DNA of 64,000 nucleotides from Euglena gracilis (lineage: Eukaryota > Euglenida > Euglenophyceae > Euglenales). The DNA lies in assembly GCA_039621445.1 (NCBI GenBank), contig CP154957.1, positions 6,256,504 through 6,320,503 of the forward strand, given 5' to 3'. A program made the position numbers and the translations under genes. The first letter of the stretch is position 1. Each line of letters starts with the position of its first letter. This document shows, one piece after another, positions 41,309 to 52,661 of this stretch. The notes under the pieces were generated by a model. That model was given only the letters and a program-made list of their open reading frames with translations. It did no database searches and was not told where the DNA came from.

Positions 41309-44121
41309 GTGTGGGTTGCTCAAGCGCGTGTTTCCCCACGGAAATTCTCGGCGCCAGGATGAATTTTTTAATTGTTTATTTTGACGTTTTTGCGAAAATT
41401 TCAGATTTTGTTTTTTTTGTTGTTTTTTTCCCTCTTCTTTTCCCCCTTTAACAGCTCGCATTTTCTTTTGCTTTTATTTTATTTTATTAGTATGTTTTTT
41501 TTGCATATAATTGCTTGAAGCAACTTTGTTGCCTGTATTTCTTGTGCCGAAGGACACCGCTCAACAAAGCTTTCTTTTGTTCTCCTGTGTCTTAAAATGT
41601 GCCAAATTATGAATCAAAATTGGAGGATCAAGTTTTTTGAATTCAACCTTCTCTTTCTTTCCCCCATTTTTGTCTGGTTCATGCATACTTTTATTTCAAG
41701 TACATTTTCCCCTATCTTTTTGCAGTCACAATCCCAACAACAGAGGACTTACCCAGGGAGAAAACTGGTCACACACGAAATTGGTTGGGACAAAATACAG
41801 TCCAGACAGAAGTGACGGGAAAGAAAAATTATGGGAAATCACCTAATTTTTCTCATCCTTATTTCTCCCGTCATTTCCCCCCGTACCCTTTGCTCGCCCT
41901 TTGCTGGGAGTTTTCAAATTCCTCACACAAAAGTCAGGAATGACATATAGTCAATTTTGGGGTCTGTTTTGTATTTAAAAAAAAATTCACAAAAATGACA
42001 CCTGGAAGACTATTTTCACCATTTTTGCAAATTTTGAGTTGATTTTCTACCGAAAAAAATTCATTGCCAGTGGAAAAATTACCACCACTTTCTGTGAAAG
42101 CTAATTTTTCCCATGATAATTAATATTTTTACTTTTGAAAACTTCTCATCATTTTCCCCCCCTGTGATTTTTGTGTGGACTGCAGGGTCGACGCAAAATT
42201 CCCCAGATGTCTCTCGACGTTTTTTTAACAACCACATTGTTCATCCAATGAATCCCCAAGCAATTTCCATTTTCTATTTTCCACCTTTTGATTCAGCCCC
42301 TTGCAATTCCTTCAGTATGTCGTTTGGGAGATTGAGGAATGCTGTACGGAAAAAAATGGTGTGCAAGAGATGAATAATTTTGCCTGGCTTGCTCTGGAAC
42401 GGTTGGCCCCTTGTGCTCTCTGCTGGAACTCCCTTTCTACACAACAGACCTGGAATTGAAACCAATGACCACTCACTAGTGATCCCGGATCACAGAATCT
42501 AACGCAACGTTGAGCTGGCTTTATTTGTTTGTTCATTTCATTTATCATATGTTCAATACTACATTTTACAAATTACATTTATTTGTTACTCACACTGAAC
42601 TACACATTGCCTTCTACATTCAACGATTTTCCCATATGACTTTTTTTTTGAAGAAAACTGCCAAAACATTCCAGAGCATACCACCCGCAACCAATTTCCC
42701 CGTATGCACTGAATCCATATTCACTGAATCCCCAACTCCTCCTGCCCAGTGGATGGGGTGCGCCACAGGTCATCCCAAAATGGCCAGAGGTGGGTTGTCC
42801 GGAAATATTTTCAGAATTTTGGTTTTGTGGTGTTGGTTTTGATGGCTTGGGTGGGTAAGTGTGGGATAACTGCCTGGGTGGGTGATGGGTTTTCGGAAAG
42901 AGTGGGTGGGTGGGTGGGTTTTGTCTGCGTCATTTTGTCCCCCCCCCCTGAAAACAAGTATCCCGTGAATTGGGAAGATATGCTTATTTTTATATTTGTT
43001 GTATATTTGTTGTATATTTTATAATATTATATATGGCAGCCTCCAACTAAAGGGAGACCCCCCCGGGGGGCCCTTTAGCTGGATCAGAGGACGGCAAAAT
43101 TTTTTGCGTTAATGATGGAGTAGGGTTAGGGTTACGAATTCGGCCTAATTTCAGGCCTAACTTGTACACCTAACACTAATCTATAAGTTAGCAACCCTAA
43201 CTTAGTCGTATCCCTACCCCTATTCCTTCAATGACGCAAAAGTTTTTTGCTGCCCCCTGATCCAACTAAAGGGCTCCCCCGGGGGGGTCCCTTTAGTTGG
43301 GGGCTGCCTTATATATTAACATAATGATATGATAATGATATGTACAATATAATAATATATTATTCTATATTTGCCGCAACCACCGCGACCAGGCTTGTGC
43401 TTAGTCGGGTGCCTACCCCACGGGGGGGGGTGCGAGGCCCCGGCACCCCATAGCACCCGATCCGACCCCCCCGGGGGGGGAGGAGGGGACCCCCACACAG
43501 AAAAGTGGGAAGAGGGCAGGAGGCAAGAGCAGCACTGGGGCGCAAGGGTGTAGACCCACCCACGGGAACCACACCAACCACACAAGGTGAGTGTATGTCC
43601 CTACAGCGCTGGAATTACACCAGAGTTACTCACCCGGCCAGGGGGAGCAACAAAAGAGGACTGGTGTAAGGGGTCCCTGGCCACTCACCACGCAGCAAAC
43701 TGGGCCAGAAGCGAAGTTAGCGCCGGCCATAAACAGACAAGAAGCCTTAGTGCAACTAAGGGGGGGGTAGGGCTTTGGGGGGGGCCTGCTACTAGCAGGC
43801 ACCCCCTTCCGCCCCCGGCCCCGAAAGCGCCGGGGGCCCGGAAACGGCTATTTTCAATGAAAATTTTCTGGGTCCGGCCCGGACCCCTATCCCCCGGGGG
43901 GGGGGGGTGTGCCTGCTAGGGGCAGGCACCCTGTAGCACCCACCCCCCCGGTTGGTAAGCACAAGCATGACCGCGACCACCGCAGCAGAAACCACAGCAA
44001 TTTCTTGTGCCGCGACCACCGCGGATTTTTTTTTTTGCGCCGTGGCACCGACGCTGCGGCGCACTGACTGCCAGTCTGCCCTCCTCCCGGGCTCACCACG
44101 AGAATCCCGGCCCTCCTGCAG
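41309..44121. other. Long intron with poly-C capped palindromes
   Basis: The 5' half is AT-rich and unique. A near-perfect palindromic element lies at 43034-43310. A third copy of the GCCAGAAGCGAAG block lies at about 43690-43760, among GGGTGCC/GGCACCC palindromes (43400-43950). No exon was seen. Confidence 0.5.
43034..43310. mobile_element. Palindrome-ended element (AACTAAAGGGA word)
   Basis: The left end GGCAGCCTCCAACTAAAGGG and right end CCCTTTAGTTGGGGGCTGCC are inverted repeats. Each is followed inward by a G/C run and a second AACTAAAGGG/CCCTTTAG copy. CAG and CTG again mark the termini. A fragment of the word recurs at about 48055. Confidence 0.65.
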
Positions 44122-44224
44122 GTACGCCGCTGTCCTCCTGCTCTCGAACGTGGCGTCGGACTCCAGCAGCCACCCCGTCCTGGAGGAGCACGACTGCATC
44201 GGCTTCCTCAGCCACCTGCTGGGG
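44122..44224 (+). CDS. ARM-repeat exon 1
   Basis: The acceptor CCCTCCTGCAG gives one leading nucleotide, then YAAVLLLSNVASDSSSHPVL and EEHDCIGFLSHLLG. This is an armadillo-type helix pattern. ARM repeats stack into a superhelix that binds partner proteins. The 3' end is uncertain: a CAG follows 3 nt after 44224, but no convincing CTG partner was found, and the frame stays open to a GT at 44307. Confidence 0.75.
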
Positions 44225-44741
44225 GGCCAGGCCTCTCCCGGCCGGGATGCGACTGGCTGTGGAAACCAAACCAAATCGAACCAGATAACCACTGACCAAG
44301 TGGGCAGGTTTTGCTGGGGGCAAGTCATGGTTTCCCACAAATTCATGCCACAAATATCCAACGATAATCATAAACCACCCCCGATTTGGAAATTTCCCAG
44401 AATCACGGATGAGCGAACAACAAATGTTCTATCAAGCTTAATTTCCCTCGAAAGTGAAAACAAACACGGACAAGAGGTGATGATTATTCCTCTTCGCCCT
44501 TCGTTCTCTGCCACCCTCCCTGCCATGCATTCCTCTCTGCTCTCCCCTCTGTCCATCACCATTCATCGTCATTATCCCATATATCATCATTGTATATATA
44601 AAATTGTCACCTGCTTTATTGGCTGGTGAAAAAGTCTCACGAAATTGGAAAACGGGTAGTCGGTGTTGGACAAGCTGTCATGTTGCACTGGCCTGGATGC
44701 TGGCGAAAGATCACGGATGAACTGCGATTTCGTCATTGCAG

Positions 44742-44812
44742 AAGCAAAATTCAAAGACATCCTGCATTCCAAACTTGGCCTATGGCTGAACATGGCCCAT
44801 AATTGCCCAATG
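44742..44812 (+). CDS. Possible ARM-repeat exon
   Basis: The acceptor GTCATTGCAG is followed by AKFKDILHSKLGLWLNMAHN and CPM before GTTGTA. The helix-like pattern and position fit an ARM repeat, but the third positions are less GC-rich than in neighbouring exons and the phase to 44224 does not match. Confidence 0.4.
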
Positions 44813-44922
44813 GTTGTATGACAACTTGCCAAAATGGACAAAACTGGAAGAGAACTTCCAGAATTCTGCAAAATTCCACCAGGAATTCCACCAGGATTCC
44901 ACAAAATCCTGCAAGATACCAC

Positions 44923-45226
44923 CGGTCCTTAAGGGACAGGAAAGTTTTTTTTTCTTCTTAAGGACCACCCCCCTTTCGGCCAAGGGCCGTCCAAGGGCCA
45001 GACTGGGACTTGAACGGGGTCCAAAATTAATAAGTCCAAAAAAACACATTTTTTGATGATTTGGGTGGATGGGGAATGGTCCAAGGATGCCAAGAATCAG
45101 TTTTTTTTCCTGATGTCGACCTGTTCTCACCGAAGAATGCGAAATTTCTTTGCCCATTTTCCGGTATATTTTTATTGAGTGTGCTGGGACAGCAGAGTTT
45201 TTTTTTAATTTGCTTAAGGACCCCTG
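44923..45226. mobile_element. hAT-like MITE, CAGGGCGG family, 5'-trimmed
   Basis: The left end lacks the outer CAGGG and starts CGGTCCTTAAGG; the right end is GGACCCCTG. The flanking 8-mers GATACCAC and AATACCAC differ at one base and mark the target duplication. The body is highly similar to 31367 and 50387. Confidence 0.8.
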
Positions 45227-47029
45227 AATACCACAGAATATGTCAAGATTGTGGTATAAGCTTCTACTGCTGTTTTGCGCAAGGGAAATGAAAAAAAAGG
45301 AATTTTTTTTAGAAGCACAATTAATAGAACAACCACAAATGATCATGAAAAAAAATCAAGGGTCTTCGATTCGAATCCCTGACCAAAATCAGAATCACCA
45401 AAATGTCCACAGGTTCAAACATATGAGATACGAGGTCCAGACCCACAGATCTGTGGTACAAAGTTCGTCGTGCCTCTGTTTCCCACCCCAATCCGCCCGC
45501 ACCTCTGGTGAGATCTCTGAGGAGATGGAGCTGAATAACAAATAATGGAGGATCGCCAACATTCTTGAGAACAGCGGTTGATTTTGCCTCAGACTCCATT
45601 CCCGGAAAAGCAGAAAGGGGCCTTTGTTGGGGTGACCGACTCCCGTCCTTGTGGAAAGTCATTGGGTTTCAGGGATCCCCGTTCAGGACGGCCCACCCCC
45701 TCCCTGGCTGATTGGAGCAGTGCATTGCACACCAAAATATTTTTTTTGGGTTTGGTATCTTGTGCTTGTTTTGTTGTTTCATGTGTGAATACCTGGTAAT
45801 CACCTGAATATGGCAAACGTGATCCTGGAGTGATGGGGTGAAGCCTGAGAGAGACGCAGCGACCACTCCAGAGCAGAGACTGGCCGCCACCTTCGCTTTG
45901 CAAAACCTGGCCAACTCCCCAAGCAAAACGTGTGCCTGCGTTGTGGGCCAAGGACATGTCAACAGTGGCACAGCAGGGGTGGCCTTTCAATTAAACCTGG
46001 TTCAAGTCTAATTTTAAAAAACACAAAAGTCCGCTTTGACAGATTATAGATATGGCAGCAAGATTTTATTTGCTCCCCCCGGGGGTGCCGAGTAAAATCT
46101 CCAAGGGGGGGGGGTTGCAGCACCCGCGTCCGACCCGGGGGAAAGTCGGGGTCATTGGGTTGGGATCGGGTTAGGGTTCTGACCGGATTCCCGGAGGGCT
46201 CCACCGTTTTGGTAATTAGGGAGAAGTTAGGCCGTATTTCCAACCGAGTTAGGCAGAATTTGGATCGAATTTTGGTAAAATTACGACGGAAATGTGACCC
46301 AAAAATCTTCCCAAACGGCCACCCAACTTCTTGCCCAATTTTGTCCTTGAAAAGTGCCAATTTTCGGCACACCGATCCTAACCCTAACCCTATTCCTCAA
46401 ATTAAGTGCGAAATCTCCCCAAATCCGACCTCGGACCGAGACGGGGACGGTTGGACTCGGTGCTGCTACCCCCCCTGGAGATTTTTCTCGGGGGGGGCAA
46501 GTAAAATCTTGCTGCACACACATATTTTCTCTGTATATATGTATATATCTTTGCTTTTGATCGCCCTGCTGTCAGATGTTTGCTTTGGATAATATGTTGT
46601 GTATTTTTTTCTCCGTACAATCAAAAAATCATCGTTTTCACAGTCAGCTGAGCAATAAAAACCTTCCACGTTGCCCAAGGCCGAAGTTGACAACATAAGG
46701 TATGGTTTTTATGGTTTGACTTTCAGAGAATTGTACTGCTTGTTTTCATCCTCAAACCTCTGTTGCGATCGTGCCAGGAAAAATTCTTCATGTTGGCCCA
46801 AGCAGATTTTTCATTGGATGGCGTTTATTTTGTCAACCTCTGCTCATTACACCATTTGCAGTCCCAGCCACATTTGGCTTCTTTGCAGGAAGCCTCGTGT
46901 GGATCCTTCCCGTGTTCGTGTTTTTCCCAGGGTTGCGGTTTGTGAAGAATTGGGCCTACCCATATGCTGCATTGATGCGTTGCCCCGTGGTCGTCGTCGC
47001 CGACGTGCACAGCCGCCCCTCTGCCGCAG
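45227..47029. other. Intron; no recognised exon
   Basis: It contains a poly-C/poly-G bounded element at about 46066-46515. The matching ends are AGCAAGATTTTATTTGCTCCC and GGGGCAAGTAAAATCTTGCTG, an inverted terminal pair with CAG/CTG at the outer ends. The rest is AT-rich. Confidence 0.5.
46051..46516. mobile_element. Inverted-repeat element AGCAAGATTTTA / TAAAATCTTGCT
   Basis: The left end (GCAGCAAGATTTTATTTGC) and right end (GCAAGTAAAATCTTGCTGC) are inverted repeats about 460 bp apart. Internal AGTAAAATCTCC and GGAGATTTTTCTC form a second inner pair beside G/C runs. There is no coding capacity. Confidence 0.65.
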
Positions 47030-47200
47030 GCTCCAGGCGCGGATCGCCAAGGCCGAGGCCGTGGTCCACCTCGTCCGGCTGCTGCGGTCGGGCCAGCCCT
47101 CCGAGCCGGCGGCGCTGCGGGAGCTGCAGAGCGCGGGCGCCCGAACGCTGCGGGCCGTCGCGTTCGTGAGCGAGGAGGCGAAGCAGGTCATTGTGGCAAG
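47030..47200 (+). CDS. ARM-repeat exon 2
   Basis: The acceptor CTCTGCCGCAG gives one leading nucleotide, then LQARIAKAEAVVHLVRLLRS and an ARM-like continuation ending ...AFVSEEAKQVIVA. The donor GTGGGG leaves two spare nucleotides. Third positions are nearly all G or C. It does not match the next exon's conventional start, which may therefore be nonconventional. Confidence 0.85.
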
Positions 47201-47484
47201 GTGGGGCTGGATGTTCCGTGGGAATATTGTGGTACACATAATCATCCAACTAAATAATAATTATAATAACATATAATAATAACATATATTATGATGTGAT
47301 AATAATATATAATACAATATGTAATATTATATATAATATACCGTAATATGTACAGTTTACGTACATTATACATATTATGTATTAAACGTATTACACATGG
47401 ATATTTGCACACATTGGATCGCTGCTTCGCTCATTTCGAGATCCTACACCCCCAACCCGTGTCTCCCCCCTTGCCCGGCCCCAG

Positions 47485-47610
47485 CGCCCCCCCTTCCCCC
47501 GGCCGAGGGCGGGGTGTTGGCCCTGGCGGACCTCCTCCGGCGGGACGCGCCGGAGATCCTGGCCGAGGCCGTCCCCGCTCTGCGGACGTTGTCCTTCAGC
47601 GCCCTGCCAG
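47485..47610 (+). CDS. ARM-repeat exon 3
   Basis: From the acceptor GGCCCCAG the exon reads (two leading nucleotides) a Pro-rich start, then EGGVLALADLLRRDAPEILA and EAVPALRTLSFSALP. ARM similarity begins at about 47502, so the true start may lie inside the Pro-rich piece. It ends with one spare nucleotide at GTGTGC, matching 48928 exactly. Confidence 0.85.
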
Positions 47611-47646
47611 GTGTGCTGCTGCTCCTTGCGACGACACACACCACGG

Positions 47647-47947
47647 CAGGGCGGTCCTTAAGGGACGGGAATGTTTTTTTCCCTTTAATCCTGCCCCCCC
47701 CTTTCGACTAAAGGGCCGACAAAGACTGCGACTTGAACGGGTCAGAAATTAATGAGTCGACAAACCACATTTTTTTGGTGATTTGGGTGGATAGGCAACA
47801 GTCTAAGGATGCCAGGAATCAATTTTTTTCACGAGGTCGATCTGTTCTTGCCCAAAATGCCAAATATCCTTGTCCATTTGCCTTTAATTTTCATTGAGTG
47901 TGCTGGGACAGCAGAGTTTTTTTTTAATTTCCTTAAGGACCACCCTG
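47647..47947. mobile_element. hAT-like MITE with perfect 8-bp target duplication
   Basis: The ends are CAGGGCGGTCCTTAAGG and CCTTAAGGACCACCCTG. CACCACGG occurs immediately on both sides (47639-47646 and 47948-47955). It lies within a conventional GT-AG intron of the ARM gene. Confidence 0.9.
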
Positions 47948-48299
47948 CACCACGGTAGAGCTTTCTGCCTTAACAGACCTTCCAGCAGAGGGTCGGTGCT
48001 TCCTCAACTCCAGTCACTTTGAATTTCCCATTTACCCCCCCCCCCCCACGGGCGGACCAACTAAAGGACGACTTATAACCCCCCCCCCCCGGTGAAGGAA
48101 AACAAAACGGCATGTGCAGTTCCAGCATCGGATTTTTTGCAATTTTTATGCGGTATGGAAAACGCCATTCCCGACGAACTTTGTCAAGCTTACGTAATTT
48201 CGGCAGTATTTTGGGTCATTTTGGGGTCAAGTTTTCGTCAATAACTCCTTGACTTTGACTTCCCTCCACTTTTAACATCCCCCTTCCGGGGTGGTTTAA

Positions 48300-48735
48300 A
48301 AGTGGGAGGGGTTTTGGTTTATTATTTCTTTGCAATGGGACCCCGCCCCAAACATAAAGCACCCCTGGCTTTATTTTTAGACGGGATTTCAAGACCCTCA
48401 TGGGGCTTATATCAGGGAGGGGGGCTTTATCTTTGGGGTATCAAACTTTTTCGGGTGGCCTATATGACCTTTGGCAACCTTCAATTGTGGCTAAATACCA
48501 ATTTCTGCCAAATTTTCGTTGTGTACCCCGTATTTCCCCCCAAAATGTGCAATTCTTATCCAAAACGGAGCATGTCTGGTGAAAAAAGAAAAAAAACTTG
48601 TTCTATCCACCCAAAACTTTTCTCCTTTTTACTGAAATGCACCATTGTCTGGTTCCACATCAGGGGGGGGGGGGCTTTTTATTTGGGCGGCAAACCAACC
48701 TCCCTGGGGGGGCTTTATATTTGGGGGGTTTTAGA
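48300..48735. mobile_element. Poly-G capped element with ATAAAGC word
   Basis: It contains repeated ATAAAGCACCCC / GGGGGCTTTATATTTGGGG words at both ends. It also shares GGGATTTCAAGACCCTCA, TTTTCGTTGTGTACC and TGGTTCCACATCAGGG with the related element at about 23830-24185. Confidence 0.65.
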
Positions 48736-48927
48736 AACTTGCTGCCATCATAGATCTGTTCATCTCATCCATCTGTATGTACTGGAAGGGACAAGGTATT
48801 TGAGCCAACGTGAGCTCTTGTACAGCCAGACAATCGCAGATATGTCTGTGTTGTGCTGTTGAACTTTTTATTTAGCATTTTCCAGTTTTTTTGCGCCTTG
48901 GAGCTTGGGTACCCTCCCCCGTTGCAG

Positions 48928-49057
48928 GGACGGACGATTCCTTCATGGTGGCTTGCGGGCCACTCCTCCGCCTCGTCACCGACCCCGCCGTGGACATGGG
49001 GATCCGGGAGGGCGCCGCAGGGGCTCTGCAGAACTTGTCCATGTGGGCCGCTGTCCG
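48928..49057 (+). CDS. ARM-repeat exon 4
   Basis: The acceptor CCCCGTTGCAG is followed by two nucleotides, then TDDSFMVACGPLLRLVTDPA and VDMGIREGAAGALQNLSMWAAV. The AAGALQNLS motif is the classic ARM third-helix signature. Two spare nucleotides precede GTGTGC and join one leading nucleotide of 49892, giving ...AVRQQLAA. Confidence 0.9.
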
Positions 49058-49891
49058 GTGTGCGTTTGTGAGCCATTGAGAGGATTTCTTAAGCTGGAGA
49101 GAACCGTACCCGAGGGGTCCTTTGGGGACAGGGAAGTTTTTTTTTTCCCACCTAAAGACCGCACCCCCATCTGACCACCAGGAATGGGGCACAAGGTAAA
49201 ACATATAACGTGTATCCAAAATTGGCCCAAAATGGCCGAAATGGCCAACACCATTGGCCATTTTGTGATAATGACTCAGCAATGGCAGAAATGATTTGCA
49301 GTCGGTCAGAAATGCACAAAATGGACAGAAGTGTCCCAACTTTGGTGATGAGTGAGCCAAACAAAGAAAGCCAAAAACGGTCCAAGGTGGCAAACAGTGC
49401 CAAGACGATTGAGCTTGATCCAGGCATACGCACCATCCTTCAGAAAATGATGTCCCCCCCCCAGTATTCTGCCCCAGAATCATGCCACAAAATACCACAA
49501 AGTTCGACAAAATTGTATTGCATTGCATTGTATTGTATTGTATGTAAATGGGCCTTGCTGTTTTTTTTTGAAAGGAAAGTGAAAACCCGAACAATTTTTG
49601 GCAGCACAAATAATTTCAAATCAGAATGAAGGGTCGTCAGCACAAGTTTGTGGGAATCCCTGGCTTCCGTTCGGTTTTAAAATCCCTGAAAGGTGTCTTT
49701 TAGAAGGAGGCGTCTTATTACAAGGGCTTAATATCCATTGGCTGGTTTCCCTTCGTTTGTGCACCATCGGTTTGTCCGCGCCGTACCTCTTCGTTGAACA
49801 GCGCCCACCACCCGAGAACCATTTGAATGCCTGGACGCTTCTGACCCGAGAATGCCAGCGCGGATGTGGGTTTGGGCCGGTCCCGCCGCAG

Positions 49892-49932
49892 GCAACAGCT
49901 CGCGGCGCAGGACGGCATCCCGGCCCTGCTCC
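49892..49932 (+). CDS. ARM-repeat exon 5, ends at a nonconventional intron
   Basis: The acceptor GTCCCGCCGCAG gives QQLAAQDGIPALL plus one nucleotide. A CAGGGCC begins 3 nt after the exon end. Resuming at 50806 gives ...DGIPALLRLLAQRAISELAL, the expected ARM sequence, while no GT donor keeps the frame. Confidence 0.85.
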
Positions 49933-50805
49933 ACCCAGGGCCAGACTGGAACCAAGGAAACCCTACGGGGGTGGTCGGAGCTGCAAACCGGACAAAATTT
50001 TTTTTCATTAAGGACCGCCCTGTAAGGACGGCCAAGGGCCGATCCAGGGGTCGAATGGGGTCAAATTAAAACGTTGAAAACCACATTTTTTTGATGCATT
50101 GGGTGAATGGGCGACGGTATGAGGACGCCAGAAATCACCTTTCCCCCCAAAGTCAACCCAAGTTTTGCCCAAATGTGGCAATTTTGGCTGGTTTTCCTTG
50201 TGGATTTCTCATTGAATGTGCTGGAACAGGATTTTTTTTTGTTTGAGGACCGATTTGTCCCTCCTGGGGTTGGACAAGCTCAGCTGGTGGGGAGGTATAC
50301 CCCTCAGCAGACATTTTTTTTTAAGTTTCGTGATCTGGGGGGGTCCTGGCCGAGCCCCCCCCCCCCCCCCCCCCCCCCCCCCGGGGCAGGGCGGTCCTTA
50401 AGGGACAGGAAAGTTTTTTTATTTCCTTAAGGACCGCCCCCCTTTCGGCCAAAGGGCCGGCTAAGGGCCAGACTGGGACTTGAACAGGGGCAAAAAGAAA
50501 ACAGTCGAAAAACACAGTTTTTAATGATTTGGGTGGATGGGCGATGGTCCAAGGGTGCCAAGAATCAATTTTTTTCCCCCTGATGGCGACCTGTTCTCGC
50601 TGAAAAATGCCCAAATTTCTTTGCCCATTTTCCTGTATATTTTTCACTGAGTGTGCTGGTACAGCAGAGTTTTTTTTTTTATTTCTTTAAGGACCGCCCT
50701 GCCCAGGGGGGTGGGTGGGTGGGTTGGTGGGTGGGCTTTTTAAGGACTCTGCCCCCTGGTGGCCCAGTGGGCCGGTGGAGGGTCGACCTGCCTCGCCCTG
50801 CCGCC
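49933..50805. other. Nonconventional intron (CAG...CTG) with nested MITEs
   Basis: The intron starts ACC-CAGGGCCAG and ends CTCGCCCTG-CCGCC. The outer repeats CAGGGCCAGAC and CAGGGCGAGGC (complement) agree at about 8 of 11 bases. The boundaries are fixed by the ARM frame. Inside are a MITE fragment (about 49999-50245), a 28-nt C run (50355-50382) and an intact MITE (50387-50701). Confidence 0.8.
50387..50701. mobile_element. hAT-like MITE, CAGGGCGG family
   Basis: The ends are CAGGGCGGTCCTTAAGG and CTTTAAGGACCGCCCTG. The flanking 8-mers CCCCGGGG and CCCAGGGG differ at one base. It is nested within the nonconventional intron 49933-50805. Confidence 0.9.
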
Positions 50806-50937
50806 GGCTGTTGGCGCAGCGCGCCATCTCGGAGCTGGCGCTCGAGAGCATCGCGATCATCCTCAGCAACGTGGCGGGCGACGAGCCCAGCCAGGGGCCG
50901 ATGCTGGACGCGGGGGCGATCCCGGCCGGGCCGCGCC
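50806..50937 (+). CDS. ARM-repeat exon 6
   Basis: It starts 5 nt after CTG (nonconventional 3' end). Two nucleotides complete an Arg codon, then LLAQRAISELALESIAIILS and NVAGDEPSQGPMLDAGAIP. One spare nucleotide before GTGTGT matches the two leading nucleotides of 52438. Third positions are nearly all G or C. Confidence 0.9.
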
Positions 50938-52437
50938 GTGTGTCTGGCTGCCAATGCCATGGCCGGCGTTCCCCTCGCGGAGTGTCACGGCTGAATGGGA
51001 AGCCCGGGTCTGGGTCCTCTTTTTGGATTTTTGCTGAAAAATGGCTGAACAAAGCCTTCCTGCAGGAGGATCTAAAAATAGGTCCAAAAATCAATTTTTG
51101 GAAGGAGCAAAACTTGTCTAAAAAAATGCAAAAAAGCCAATGCAATCTTAACACGTGCAAAATGGGCAAAAATCCAAAAAAACCAAAAAACCACTCACTT
51201 TATGGCATTTTCACATCTGTAGGGGGGTCTATTTGTTGGATTTCCTGAAAAATGTCACAGGGGGGGGATTGACATACACAATTTTCTGCAATTTTCCGCA
51301 GTTTTTTCCCTTTCCGCAATTTTTCCGTATGAACCTAAAATTGAAAAATTAGTTTGGGCCATTTCTTGAACGTTTCACAAGGGAACCCAGGGAACACAAG
51401 GGATCTGCATCCTGACCAGATTTTTTTCATGACACCAAAGTTTTCAGCAAATTTTTAGCTGCTTTTGGAATTTTCACTCAAGAAAATCCATATTTACAGA
51501 ATCAGCATCTTCCCAAAATTATAAAAATCATGCCTTTGGACCTTTTTGTTGAAAAAAATGTGAATACCCACTCAAAACTTTCATCTACATTGCAAAAAGG
51601 CCAAATTTGTGAAAATTTGCTCAGTCCCCTCCCCTCCAGCAGAAGTGTACTATGTGCAATTGCCACAACACTTCCGCAATTTTTCTCCAATGTTTTCGAA
51701 GGCCTCAACATCAATCCCCCAACCCCTGGGTGCTATTCTTTGGGGGTCCAGTTCTTGGATTTTTGCTGAAAATCAGCAGGGGTCTTATTTGGGGGGCGTG
51801 CTACGTTACATTCCTGGTCTTATCCTTGGGGGGTTTTGGGTGGTGGGCATGAGGGTCCAACCCCTGGGGCGACAAATTCAGCTCAAAAACTCCTTTCCGA
51901 TGCCGTATGACTGCCGCAAACGAAATTTTCCTTCAGCAGGTCATATGGGGGGGAGTCTGACCCCTCCCCCAGGCCTTCCTCTACAGCCCTGGGAGTGTGA
52001 AGTGCATGGGGAGGTGGAACGATGGTTTGCGGGGACTGCGGGGAGGCTGCTGGGGTGACTGTTGGCCTTCTTTGTCGCCCCACTTTGGCAACAAGTCTTC
52101 GGGTGTCTGTCTTTTCTTCCCGCTCAAAGGACCCTCTGCTTCCCCTCTGCCCAAAACCCTCGCAGCGCTTGGAACAGAATGGAATCTTTCCTCAGGCATT
52201 TGTTGAGCATTTTGTTTTTGAAAACCAAAGGTGGCAATGGAGGCTCCGTGGAAAACATGGGTAGGCATATTCGTCAGAGGGTCCAACTGAATGTTATTTT
52301 TCGAGGAATTGTTCGAAGCTGAGCCATCACCTCGTCCTTGAAATGACATTAAGATTAATTTGCAGTGCTTTTCTGGTTTTTGGGTGGATGGGAGATATGC
52401 GGATGCCCCCCCCCCGCTGTTGATCTTCGTTCTCCAG
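50938..52437. other. Intron; T-rich, one decayed element end
   Basis: This is conventional GT...AG by boundary. It contains no exon that I could support. Around 51940-51995 there is the right end (CTACAGCCCTG) of an element related to 56449-56639. Confidence 0.5.
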
Positions 52438-52661
52438 GTCCGTTGCTCTTTGGGGGGGCAAAAAGGGACAAAGCCGTTCGGTTCATTCTCGTTGCTGCTT
52501 GGTCCTTGCGGGCAAGGTTTGCCGCTTGTGTTGTTTCTCGACGTGGCCCGCTGCCGGCGTTGCTCGACAACCTCGACTTCTGCGACACACCGAGCAGCAC
52601 CAAGGCCCACCTGATGGCGACCCTTCACAAATTGCTCGCTGACAAGAAAGCCCGCCAGCAG
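52438..52661 (+). CDS. ARM-repeat exon 7
   Basis: The acceptor CGTTCTCCAG is followed by two nucleotides, then PLLFGGAKRDKAVRFILVAA and WSLRARFAACVVSRRGPLPA, continuing through LLDNLDFCDTP to ...KLLADKKARQQ in phase 0 before GTATGC. The AAWSL and GPLPALLDNL pieces are typical ARM positions. A CAG triplet overlaps the donor, so a nonconventional 5' end is also possible. Confidence 0.85.

Noticed and set aside
43100-43250. TTAGGG-like pieces (AGGGTTAGGGTTACG) as a telomeric array
   Set aside because: There are only two units, inside the palindrome-ended element; this is too short.
44689-44705. CTG end of a nonconventional intron starting at 44225
   Set aside because: GGCCTG pairs with CAGGCC for only six bases, the flanking 8-mers do not match, and the downstream frame is not ARM-like.
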